Origin: Actinomycetes bacterium
GTDB lineage: Bacteria > Actinomycetota > Actinomycetes > Propionibacteriales > Propionibacteriaceae
Reading direction: 5' to 3'
NCBI GenBank assembly: GCA_023436925.1
Contig: JAEZHJ010000114.1
Span: 1-11,827, forward strand
DNA length: 11,827 nucleotides
Shown: positions 6,901 through 11,827 of the stretch, piece after piece
Layout: the number at the start of each line of letters is the position of its first letter
How positions within the stretch are numbered: the stretch's first letter is position 1
Program-made: the position numbers and the translations under genes
Notes under the pieces: model-generated
Database searches by the model: none
What the model saw: only the letters and a program-made list of their open reading frames with translations
Told to the model about the DNA's origin: nothing

Positions 6901-8595
6901 GTTGATCACCCACTCCTTGTTCACGGTGAGGCTCGCCGGCGCGGCGAACTCGTTGAACACCCGGCAGCTGACGGCGTCCGTGTTCGGGACGTCCACGGTG
7001 AAGCCGGTCTCCCCCACATTGGTGACCGTGACGTCGTCCCCGGTCACGAGGTCGGTGCAGACCGCATTCGCCCCGTCGACCTGGAACAGGCCGAGCCCGG
7101 CGTGGGGCTCCTCCTGGACCTCGATGGTCCCGGCGGTCACCCCGCCGGCGTACGTGAGCGGGAAGTTGACCGCGCTCGAGGCATCCGTGGTCTCGCTGGT
7201 GCTCCCCAGCGTGACATCCTCGGTCTGGCTCTCGGCGCTGAAGGTCCAGCCGGCGCCGCCCGGGGTGGCGTCGTCGATGGTGCCGCCGCTGGGGACGATC
7301 TGCTTGACCACCGAGAGCGAACCCTCGCAGTCGCCCAGGGCGAGCTGCCGCAGGGCCTGTCCGACGATGGTGTAGTCGTCCACCTGGTAGTAGTCGGCCG
7401 TGGTGGCGTTGTCACCGGAGTAGGCGGTCGGGCCAGAGATCGCCCGCAGGTTCTGGCCGGTGGCGGTGTCATCAACGCCCTCACCGACGCCCACCGCGAT
7501 CACCCTGGTGCCCTGGTTCTTCACGGCGTTCGCCGAGAACACGCCGTTCTCCATCTCGCGGATCCGGGTGAAGTTCCCCGGGCCCTCGGCGGGCTGGCTG
7601 TAGTAGGTCGGGTTACCGTCGGTGATCACCACGACGATGTCGTAGCTCGCCTCCGCCTCGGCGGTCGCGGCCAGGGCGCGGTCCCAGTTGGTGCCGCCGC
7701 CGGAGGTCCACGAGGAGTAGCGGGCCTTGAAGGCGTCCGCGCCCGACTGGGTGGCCACCGACACCAGCCCCGGGTAGTTCTGGGTGGCGCCATCGGCGGG
7801 GGTGACGCTCGCGAACGAGAACAGGGCCATCTGCGACGGCGTACCGACCAGGGAGTCGGTGAAGGTGCTCGCCGCCTGCTTCAGTGCGGCGAGTTCGGTG
7901 GTGTCCACGGAGCCGGAGAGGTCCAGGACCAGGGCGACATCCAGGCCGCACTGCTGGACCGGGTCAGGGTTGGTCCGGGACTGCTGCCAGATGCCGCCGG
8001 ACGCGGTCCGGTTGTTGTTGCCGCTGGCGATCATGAAGTTCGACCGCGAGGTGTAGGTGTTGCCCGCCCGCAGCGTGCTGCCGGTCCGGAACCGGTACGG
8101 CGTGAGTTCGCTGCCGGTACCGGCGCCGGAACCGGTGCGGAAGGTCTCGTTCTGGGTGAACCCGGACGGCACCCCCGTCTGGACGATCCAGAACCGGCGG
8201 TCGCAGTTGGCGCCGGCACTCGCTCCGAAGCAACCCTGGTTGCTGCTTTGGGTGTTGGGGACGATGAAGCTGCAGTCACCGTCGGCATCGGAGACGCAGG
8301 TGGCCCAGGAGTCGGTCACCGCGGTGGTCGGCCCGCTGGACGTGCCGTCGTACAACTGAAGGGTGACCCCGGCCAACCCGGTGACGCCGGTGGTACCGGT
8401 GCGGTCTGCACCCACCCGGACGGTGATCACCGCTTCGTTGCCGGTGGGCTGCGGGACCGCCGCCGGGACTGCACCAACACCCGGGCTGAGGCCACGCGCG
8501 GGGGTCACCCCGGTGAGGCAGAGCAGAGTGACCAGCAGCAGCGCTGAGCCCGCTGCCGCGAGGGTCCGCCGGAGGTGTTGCGGACGGTCGACCAT
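3904..8595 (-). CDS. Giant LPXTG cell-wall adhesin: VWA domain plus ten prealbumin/Cna-B-like domains
   Basis: The ATG at 8595 gives 1563 residues, has a GGGGA-type site five bases upstream and leads into a signal peptide (Arg-Arg, then AAAGSALLLVTLLCLTGV, cleavage probably near residue 35). A TTG 66 bases earlier has no such support. Residues 40-215 include a Cys-containing SpaA-like domain. Residues 219-418 are a von Willebrand A domain with full MIDAS: DLSGS (225-229), Thr302 in GGGTNWD, and Asp326 in ITDGNP. Residues 427-1508 are ten tandem domains, each starting like LTLTK and ending like CTITNT. Then come a Pro/Thr linker, LPFTG (1527-1531), one membrane helix and RLRRRSKA. Sortase should anchor it to peptidoglycan. 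The VWA plus Cna-B plan is that of pilus-tip or fibrous adhesins (RrgA/SpaC style), but no pilin or sortase gene is in view. The ligand is unknown. Confidence 0.93.
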   Translation of the reverse strand: MVDRPQHLRRTLAAAGSALLLVTLLCLTGVTPARGLSPGVGAVPAAVPQPTGNEAVITVRVGADRTGTTGVTGLAGVTLQLYDGTSSGPTTAVTDSWATCVSDADGDCSFIVPNTQSSNQGCFGASAGANCDRRFWIVQTGVPSGFTQNETFRTGSGAGTGSELTPYRFRTGSTLRAGNTYTSRSNFMIASGNNNRTASGGIWQQSRTNPDPVQQCGLDVALVLDLSGSVDTTELAALKQAASTFTDSLVGTPSQMALFSFASVTPADGATQNYPGLVSVATQSGADAFKARYSSWTSGGGTNWDRALAATAEAEASYDIVVVITDGNPTYYSQPAEGPGNFTRIREMENGVFSANAVKNQGTRVIAVGVGEGVDDTATGQNLRAISGPTAYSGDNATTADYYQVDDYTIVGQALRQLALGDCEGSLSVVKQIVPSGGTIDDATPGGAGWTFSAESQTEDVTLGSTSETTDASSAVNFPLTYAGGVTAGTIEVQEEPHAGLGLFQVDGANAVCTDLVTGDDVTVTNVGETGFTVDVPNTDAVSCRVFNEFAAPASLTVNKEWVINGADPVPEGNQPPGFASALTLTGPGTAGASEQPWGSERSGYVEDEEVTIAEEVTLQQPDIDPDLCEVATPQVVEVNGETVDPVDVPDAGYEVTLAEGSNTYTIRNEVECESRLTLVKNVEGSADPGEWTLSALPAPDEPAGQLPGPSGQAGSAAVTDVPVTAGVPYQLAESGGPPTYLQVDNRTDLQSYPDSTGSWNCIRIDSAGNQLSGFADGINGGVTVPVAERIQCTATNQTAQLTLAKEVVNVAGGTAVPSDFTLIATPGSTPQVEGLEPIEVTGASPEEAEPVEVRPGHPYTLTEESPPGFSQTELDCYVDGTPREDTTQVTLEPGEAVLCIFVNVDEPALLTLRKLVNAGQTGATATPADWTLTATPQGIEDQDPVTGNGADGVTAEPVAAGSYALSESEVDGFDTGQWSCVDGDDQPVTVTGSVVSLVNGAEVTCTITNTAQQPTLTLTKVVENDNGGTAAATDWTLSADGPTPVSGVTGEEAVTGAPVAIGSYQLSESGPDGYTAGDWTCTADGTELEVTNATVSIELGQAVECSISNDDEPAQLTLAKLVDAGQTGATAEATEWTLTADGPTSVSGATGSEAVTDAAVDAGQYTLSETGPEGYTASDWTCEGGELSGTTLTIAVGDDVTCTVTNTAEQPTLTLTKVVENDNGGTAAAADWTLSADGPTPVSGATGEEAVTGAPVAIGSYQLSESGPDGYTAGDWTCTADGTELEVTDATVSIGLGQAVECSINNDDEPAQLTLTKQVENAHGGTAEVTEWTLTADGPTPVSGASGSDPVTAATVNAGQYELSETGPEGYTASEWTCEGGELSGTTLTVSLGDEVTCTITNTFDAPQLTLVKEVVDPPGQTSDPTDWTLGATGPETISGATGESAVTGAAVAPGSYDLFEEGPDGYTSLGWVCENQNGTVALDGDTITLAVGDDTTCTVTNAHDEAPTPTPTPTPPPSPPPDDILPFTGAAGLWPLVGGLVLVATGGLLVVGSRLRRRSKA
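4003..4017 (-). other. Sortase recognition motif LPFTG
   Basis: The codons read LPFTG on the minus strand, followed by a membrane helix of about 21 residues and a short Arg/Lys tail: the complete cell-wall sorting signal. In this class sortase cuts between Thr and Gly and joins Thr to peptidoglycan. The motif fits the housekeeping (class A/E) type; which sortase acts cannot be told from the window. Confidence 0.95.
4027..4071 (-). repeat. Pro/Thr-rich wall-spanning linker
   Basis: Fifteen codons encode PTPTPTPTPPPSPPP between the last folded domain and the LPFTG motif. The DNA is a short Pro-Thr hexanucleotide repeat. Such rigid linkers usually carry the exposed domains through the peptidoglycan layer. 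Confidence 0.85.
4072..7317 (-). repeat. Array of ten prealbumin/Cna-B-like domain repeats
   Basis: Ten consecutive units of about 96-128 residues lie at protein residues 427-554, 556-675, 676-801, 802-910, 911-1016, 1017-1116, 1117-1213, 1214-1313, 1314-1409 and 1410-1508. Each has a Lys in its first strand (as in LTLTK), a Glu in an LSE/LTE-type strand before a P-x-GY/GF turn, and an Asn near its end (as in ITNT). These are the three positions of the intramolecular Lys-Asn isopeptide bond in Cna-B domains. Each unit also has two cysteines, one after a W-x or similar turn and one near the last strand. The first three units are divergent; units 6-9 are very similar. Confidence 0.85.
4369..5547 (-). 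repeat. Tandem duplication of a two-domain module (about 590 bp twice)
   Basis: Bases 4957-5547 (591) and 4369-4956 (588) encode the same pair of domains, A then B. The A copies (5248-5547 and 4657-4956) differ at 5 of 100 residues and have long identical DNA runs. The B copies (4957-5247 and 4369-4656) are clearly more diverged, mainly at their start. This indicates a recent in-frame duplication or gene conversion and is also a likely site of copy-number change or misassembly. Confidence 0.9.
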
Positions 8596-8655
8596 GGAGT
8601 CCCCGATCGGATGGATTGTGCGACCATGACGCGTGCGACTCCGGCTAGGTAAACA

Positions 8656-8673
8656 CGACAAGGGTTTTTGTCG
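8656..8673. promoter_or_regulatory. Inverted repeat between the divergent genes, operator candidate
   Basis: CGACAA and TTGTCG form perfect six-base arms around a six-base GGGTTT centre. The site is in the 273-base gap between the surface-protein gene and the membrane SAM-domain gene, in a locally AT-richer patch about 60 bases before the surface-protein ATG. A dimeric repressor site or a small hairpin are both possible. It matches no operator I can name, and six-base arms can occur by chance. Confidence 0.35.
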
Positions 8674-8781
8674 CTAGGAAGAGACTGCTCCAGATGCGAC
8701 CAGGTCGCGGGTGGCGGCCAGAACTGTCGATTTTGCCGTCGCCGTGGCCGGGAGGCGGCCCGTCCGGCTCGGCCCAAATCC

Positions 8782-8811
8782 TCGACACGCCGCGCGTGCG
8801 GGCGACAGGAT
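8782..8811 (+). promoter_or_regulatory. Promoter candidate for the membrane SAM-domain gene
   Basis: TCGACA (8782-8787) and CAGGAT (8806-8811) are 18 bases apart, resembling actinobacterial -35 and -10 elements, though the first -10 base is not T. Transcription would start near 8818, either giving a leader of about 51 bases before the ATG at 8869 or starting on an in-frame GTG at 8818. Confidence 0.4.
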
Positions 8812-8868
8812 GAGCGCGTGCCCGGTGGCCGCGGGGCACGAAGGCCGGCGCGACCCACGAGGACGACG

Positions 8869-10896
8869 ATGACCGCTGAACCGACCCGTCTGATCGCTCT
8901 CGAGCAGCCCGAGGGCGCCGACCGCACCGCCGACCGGCAGGTGGTGATCCGCCTGGTGGCCGGCAGCACCTTGATGCTGTTCCTGGAACTGGCCCTCATC
9001 CGCTGGCTCGGGTCGAACATCGTCCACCTCTCCTATTTCTCCAACTTCGTCCTGCTCGGCTCCTTCCTCGGCATCGGGCTGGGCTTCCTGATCGCCCGCC
9101 GGAGCTGGAGCGTGGTGGGCTGGACGCCGGTCGTGCTCGCCGTCCTGGTGGTGGCGGTATGGGTCTTCCCGGTGACCGTGGACCGCACGGGCAGCGGGAT
9201 CATCTACTTCACCTCGCTGGACACCACGGGACCGCCGGTCTGGCTGGTGCTGCCGGTGGTCTTCCTGCTCACGGCCGCGATCCTGGCCGGCCCGTCCGAG
9301 ATCGTCGGACGCTGCTTCGGACGGCTCCGCCCGCTCACCGCCTACCGCTGGGACCTGGTCGGCTCGCTGATCGGTATCACCGGGTTCACCCTCCTCTCGT
9401 TCGTGCAGGCGCCATCGGTGGTCTGGGGCGTGGTGGTCGCCGGGCTGTACACCGCCCTGGTCGGCGGCTGGCAGCGGATCCTGGCCGCGGTGAGCGGTCT
9501 GGTGATCGTCGGCGTCCTGCTGGTGGAGACCCTCACGCCGGGCGTCTCCTGGTCCCCCTACTACAAGGTGACCACCGAGGAACTGGGCAACGACCTGGCG
9601 CTGATCAGCGTCAACGGCGTCCCGCACCAGCTGATGGCGCCGGCGCAGTGGAAGCTGGACGAGGGCGAGGACATCTACGGAGTTCCCTACCAGCGGCGCA
9701 GCGGCGACCTGGGCTCGGTGCTGATCGTCGGCGCGGGCTCCGGCTCGGATGTCGCAATCGCGCTCGCCGAGGGCGCCGACCACGTCGACGCGGTCGACAT
9801 CGACCCACGGATCCTGCAGATCGGCGCCGAGCGCAACCCGGACCGGGCCTACGCCGACCCCCGGGTCGACGTGCATGTCAACGATGGCCGGGCTTTTCTG
9901 CAGTCCACCGACCGGACCTACGACCTGATCCTGTTCGCGCTTCCTGACTCGCTCGCGCTGGTCAACGGCGCCTCCCAGATCCGGCTGGAGTCCTTCCTGT
10001 TCACCCGGGAGGCGCTGAGTGCGGCGCGGGAACACCTCAACCCCGGTGGCGCCTTCGCGATGTACAACTACTACCGCGAGCAGTGGCTGATCGACCGACT
10101 GGCCGGCACCGCCGAGGCCGCCTTCGGTCACGCCCCCTGCGTCGACCTGTTCGGCGGTGCGCAGGCCGTCGTCACCGTCGCGGTCGACCCGGCGAACCAG
10201 CGCTGCGCGCAGACCTTCACCCCGACCGGGCCGGTGATCGCGCCCGCGAGTGACAATGCGCCCTTCCTGTACTACGCCGGCGGCGGCATCCCGGCGATCT
10301 ACCTGTGGACGCTGGGCGGCATCCTGCTGATCTCGCTGGTCGCTGTGAGGGCGCTGGGCGGGCCGTTCCGCCAGATGCGGCCCTACGCCGACCTGTTCTT
10401 CATGGGTGCCGCCTTCCTGCTGCTGGAGACCAAGAACATCGCCACCTTCGCGCTGCTGTTCGGGACGACCTGGCTGGTCAACGCGCTGGTCTTCGGCGGC
10501 GTCCTGGTCGTGGTCCTGGCCGCGGTCGAGACCACCCGCCGGGTCCGGACCCCACCCCTTCCCGTGGTGTGGGGACTGATCGCGCTCTCCCTCGCCGTGG
10601 CCTACCTGGTGCAGCCGGAATGGCTGTTGCCGTTGCCGTTCTGGCCGCGCCTGCTGGTGGCGACCCTGCTCGCTTTCGTGCCGATCTTCCTGGCGAATAT
10701 CGCCTTCGCGAAACGGTTCGCCGCCTCTGACGATTCCCAGGGTGCCTTCGGGCTGAACCTGCTCGGGGCGATCGTCGGCGGCTGCCTGGAGTACGCGGCG
10801 CTGATGACCGGCTACAACAACCTGCTGATTCTGGTCGCCGGGCTCTACCTCATCGCCTTCCTGCTGACCCCGCGCAGGGCCGCGCTGACCGGGTGA
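8869..10896 (+). CDS. Multispanning membrane protein with spermidine-synthase-like SAM-binding domain
   Basis: The ATG at 8869 follows a GAGGA site with five bases of spacing and gives 675 residues. About six hydrophobic segments (residues 27-223) are followed by a soluble Rossmann-type domain (about 225-430). It contains VLIVGAGSGSD (glycine loop 288-294), the acidic VDAVDIDP strand (about 307-313) and VNDGRAFL, all features of spermidine-synthase-fold methyltransferases. A second block of about six or seven membrane segments runs from about 475 to the end. Both blocks contain a related motif: YRWDLVGSLIG (159-169) and GLNLLGAIVGG (628-638). True aminopropyltransferases have a D-x-x-D catalytic motif after the fourth strand; here the matching stretch is DLILFALPDS, with Ala where the first Asp is expected. 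I therefore call the fold, not polyamine synthesis. An in-frame GTG at 8818 is an alternative, leaderless start. Substrate unknown. Confidence 0.85.
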   Translation: MTAEPTRLIALEQPEGADRTADRQVVIRLVAGSTLMLFLELALIRWLGSNIVHLSYFSNFVLLGSFLGIGLGFLIARRSWSVVGWTPVVLAVLVVAVWVFPVTVDRTGSGIIYFTSLDTTGPPVWLVLPVVFLLTAAILAGPSEIVGRCFGRLRPLTAYRWDLVGSLIGITGFTLLSFVQAPSVVWGVVVAGLYTALVGGWQRILAAVSGLVIVGVLLVETLTPGVSWSPYYKVTTEELGNDLALISVNGVPHQLMAPAQWKLDEGEDIYGVPYQRRSGDLGSVLIVGAGSGSDVAIALAEGADHVDAVDIDPRILQIGAERNPDRAYADPRVDVHVNDGRAFLQSTDRTYDLILFALPDSLALVNGASQIRLESFLFTREALSAAREHLNPGGAFAMYNYYREQWLIDRLAGTAEAAFGHAPCVDLFGGAQAVVTVAVDPANQRCAQTFTPTGPVIAPASDNAPFLYYAGGGIPAIYLWTLGGILLISLVAVRALGGPFRQMRPYADLFFMGAAFLLLETKNIATFALLFGTTWLVNALVFGGVLVVVLAAVETTRRVRTPPLPVVWGLIALSLAVAYLVQPEWLLPLPFWPRLLVATLLAFVPIFLANIAFAKRFAASDDSQGAFGLNLLGAIVGGCLEYAALMTGYNNLLILVAGLYLIAFLLTPRRAALTG

Positions 10897-10913
10897 CGCA
10901 GAGGTCGATCGCT

Positions 10914-10973
10914 ATGTCGACATTTTCGTCGCCACGCCGGTATTTGGAGGGATTCCGGCGATAAGTCGCCACG
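10914..10973. promoter_or_regulatory. Cluster of palindromes and direct repeats after the membrane-protein gene
   Basis: This stretch holds a perfect 10-base palindrome ATGTCGACAT (10914-10923), an inverted repeat CGCCGG/CCGGCG (10935-10940 and 10955-10960), a small hairpin GGCGA-TAAG-TCGCC (10957-10970) and a nine-base direct repeat GTCGCCACG (10928-10936 and 10965-10973). They could be protein-binding sites for the downstream surface gene or part of an RNA fold. No known operator is recognised. Confidence 0.35.
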
Positions 10974-11003
10974 TCAGGAATTCCACCGATATGCTCGCAG
11001 GAA

Positions 11004-11105
11004 GTTGTCTCCCAGCAGGAGGCAACCCGGTTGTTCGGGAGGGGACGGCCAGGCCGCCTGGGAGGAGGCGGCGAAACGGTGCGGCACCGGCTTTCGGCCG
11101 CACCG
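11004..11105 (+). promoter_or_regulatory. Three strong consecutive hairpins upstream of the last gene
   Basis: Three stems follow one another: a nine-pair stem with one G-U (11004-11012 with 11018-11026, loop CAGCA), a seven-pair stem (11053-11059 with 11066-11072, six-base loop) and a nine-pair stem (11077-11085 with 11097-11105, 11-base loop). None is followed by a T-run, so a classical intrinsic terminator is not shown. Actinobacterial terminators can lack the U-tract, so the first could end transcription of the upstream gene. Alternatively the group is a structured 5' leader of the surface gene. It does not match the riboswitch consensus sequences I can recall (c-di-AMP, c-di-GMP, cobalamin, SAM). 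Confidence 0.4.
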
Positions 11106-11136
11106 CTAGCACGACAAACCTGTGGGGGTGCTCAGC

Positions 11137-11827
11137 GTGCGTGTGGGGGCTGCCTCACGCCTGCCTGTCCGTGTGATCGGTGGCGTGAGCGTCTTTGTGT
11201 TGGCGTTGGCGACGACTGGACCGGCCATCGCCGACAGTGGCGACCCCGGAAGTGGGACGGTTGCGGTGGCGACCGCCTCCGCCGAGCCGGCCGAGCCCGG
11301 CGAGCCGACTCCCGCACCGAGCGGCGAGTCCTCGACCGCGGTCCCCGCCGACCCCGAACCAACCTCGCCCGACGCGACCAGCGCGCCTGAGGGGACCCCA
11401 ACGCCTGCTGCGACCCCCAGCCCGGCGCAATCCGGAGCGCCCGGCAGTACCGCCAAGGCCGCAGCCGGTGTCACACCGTTCGCCTCCGCAGCCCAGCCCG
11501 CCGGACGCGTGCTGTACGCGGAGACCTTCGACGTCCCCTCCAACGTCACACCGGTGATGCTGAACGCCTACCCGGCCTCCGCCACGGCCAAGTACACAGC
11601 CGCCGCCTACTGGCTGAACGCCGCGTACTGCAACGGGTTCGTGATGAACGCCGACATGGCGGTCACCAAGGCGCAGATCAACAGCACCTACTGCGGCCCG
11701 AACGGCGGCAGCGCGAACTCCGCCCAGTCCGAGGACGACTACGGAGCGGTACGCACCAAGGCCTGGGCGCTCGGCAAGCTGACCGGGATGACCGACACCG
11801 TTGCCCGGGCCAACGGCACCTTGTCGA
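11137..11827 (+). CDS. Partial secreted surface protein (N-terminal 230 residues; 3' end outside window)
   Basis: An open frame runs from a GTG at 11137 to the window end. The start is chosen because a GGGGGTG purine-rich site lies about eight bases upstream; in-frame GTGs at 11122, 11128 and 11143 are alternatives, and a TAG at 11107 bounds the frame. Residues 1-33 form a signal peptide (basic start, hydrophobic core VIGGVSVFVLALATTG, cleavage likely after AIA). Residues 34 to about 120 are Ala/Pro/Glu/Ser/Thr-rich, probably disordered. A folded region then begins with GRVLYAETFDVPSNVTPVML and contains AAYWLNAAYCNGFVMN and INSTYCGPNGG. This resembles the N-terminal domain of large actinobacterial wall-anchored proteins that later carry Ig-like repeats and LPXTG; that resemblance is from memory. 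Two cysteines could form a disulfide. Confidence 0.8.
   Translation, partial: MRVGAASRLPVRVIGGVSVFVLALATTGPAIADSGDPGSGTVAVATASAEPAEPGEPTPAPSGESSTAVPADPEPTSPDATSAPEGTPTPAATPSPAQSGAPGSTAKAAAGVTPFASAAQPAGRVLYAETFDVPSNVTPVMLNAYPASATAKYTAAAYWLNAAYCNGFVMNADMAVTKAQINSTYCGPNGGSANSAQSEDDYGAVRTKAWALGKLTGMTDTVARANGTLS

Noticed and set aside
4072..7317. CRISPR array or transposon repeats as an explanation for the repeated DNA
   Set aside because: The repeats are about 290-385 bases, in frame, directly adjacent and encode protein domains; there are no short repeat-spacer units or terminal inverted repeats.
7102..8547. Plus-strand 481-codon frame opposite the VWA part of the adhesin
   Set aside because: It is antisense to a clear VWA domain with intact MIDAS; the translated sequence is low-complexity Gly/Val/Arg/Asp.
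8596..8661. Upstream TTG start extending the adhesin by 22 residues
   Set aside because: It has no ribosome-binding site and adds charged residues before a signal peptide that starts properly at the ATG at 8595.
8810..8872. 20-codon ORF whose TGA overlaps the ATG of the membrane protein as ATGA
   Set aside because: Its ATG overlaps the predicted -10 element, so it would not be in the transcript from that promoter, and the peptide is Arg/Gly-rich. Chance is the simplest explanation.
8674..10131. Long minus-strand open frame of 485 codons opposite the membrane SAM-domain gene
   Set aside because: Its product is rich in Gln, Asp, Arg and Gly without domains. It mirrors the codon pattern of the true plus-strand gene, a common effect in GC-rich coding DNA.
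11004..11026. Classical Rho-independent terminator for the membrane-protein gene
   Set aside because: The stem is strong but no T-run follows, and it lies over 100 bases past the stop codon. It is kept only as an unassigned hairpin.
10900..11136. c-di-AMP (ydaO-type) riboswitch
   Set aside because: The GGGGGACCCA-like and CAGCTAACC-like conserved stretches expected for that class, as I recall them, are not present.

Overview
The window is uniformly GC-rich, with long overlapping shadow reading frames on both strands. It carries sortase-anchored and secreted proteins and TAnnnT-type -10 elements, all of which point to a high-GC Gram-positive bacterium (Actinomycetota). The genus cannot be read from the sequence. 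No rRNA, tRNA, CRISPR array, transposase or integrase was seen.

Region 1 (1-2452, minus strand) is the edge of a contractile-tail cluster, most likely an actinobacterial extracellular contractile injection system (eCIS) or phage-tail-like particle. In transcription order it holds a small unrecognised protein, the tail sheath (with a Gly/Ser-rich insert), the inner tube protein, and the first 90 codons of a further gene that leaves the window at base 1. Gaps between genes are 1-3 bases and the last two genes overlap, so this is one operon running off the left side.

Region 2 (2559-3829, minus) is a PLP-dependent class V aminotransferase of the cysteine-desulfurase-like VC1184 type. It lacks the usual C-terminal catalytic cysteine. 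It is preceded by a recognisable promoter and a possible 22-codon leaderless mini-ORF that overlaps it by four bases.

Region 3 (3904-8595, minus) is one very large LPXTG surface protein. It has a signal peptide, an N-terminal domain, a von Willebrand A domain with a complete MIDAS, ten tandem prealbumin/Cna-B-like domains, a Pro/Thr wall-spanning linker, LPFTG, a membrane helix and a basic tail. Two of the domains have been duplicated as a roughly 590-bp tandem DNA repeat. The layout resembles a pilus-tip or fibrous adhesin, but no sortase or backbone pilin lies in the window.

Region 4 (8596-10896) is a divergent intergenic region followed, on the plus strand, by a multispanning membrane protein. 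That protein has a spermidine-synthase-like SAM-binding domain between two membrane blocks and has lost one hallmark acidic residue of true aminopropyltransferases.

Region 5 (10897-11827, plus) is a 240-base intergenic stretch rich in inverted repeats and strong hairpins. It precedes the start of a second secreted, probably cell-surface protein that is cut off by the window end. Regions 3 and 5 suggest a cell-surface locus beside the contractile-tail operon. Any functional link between them is speculation.
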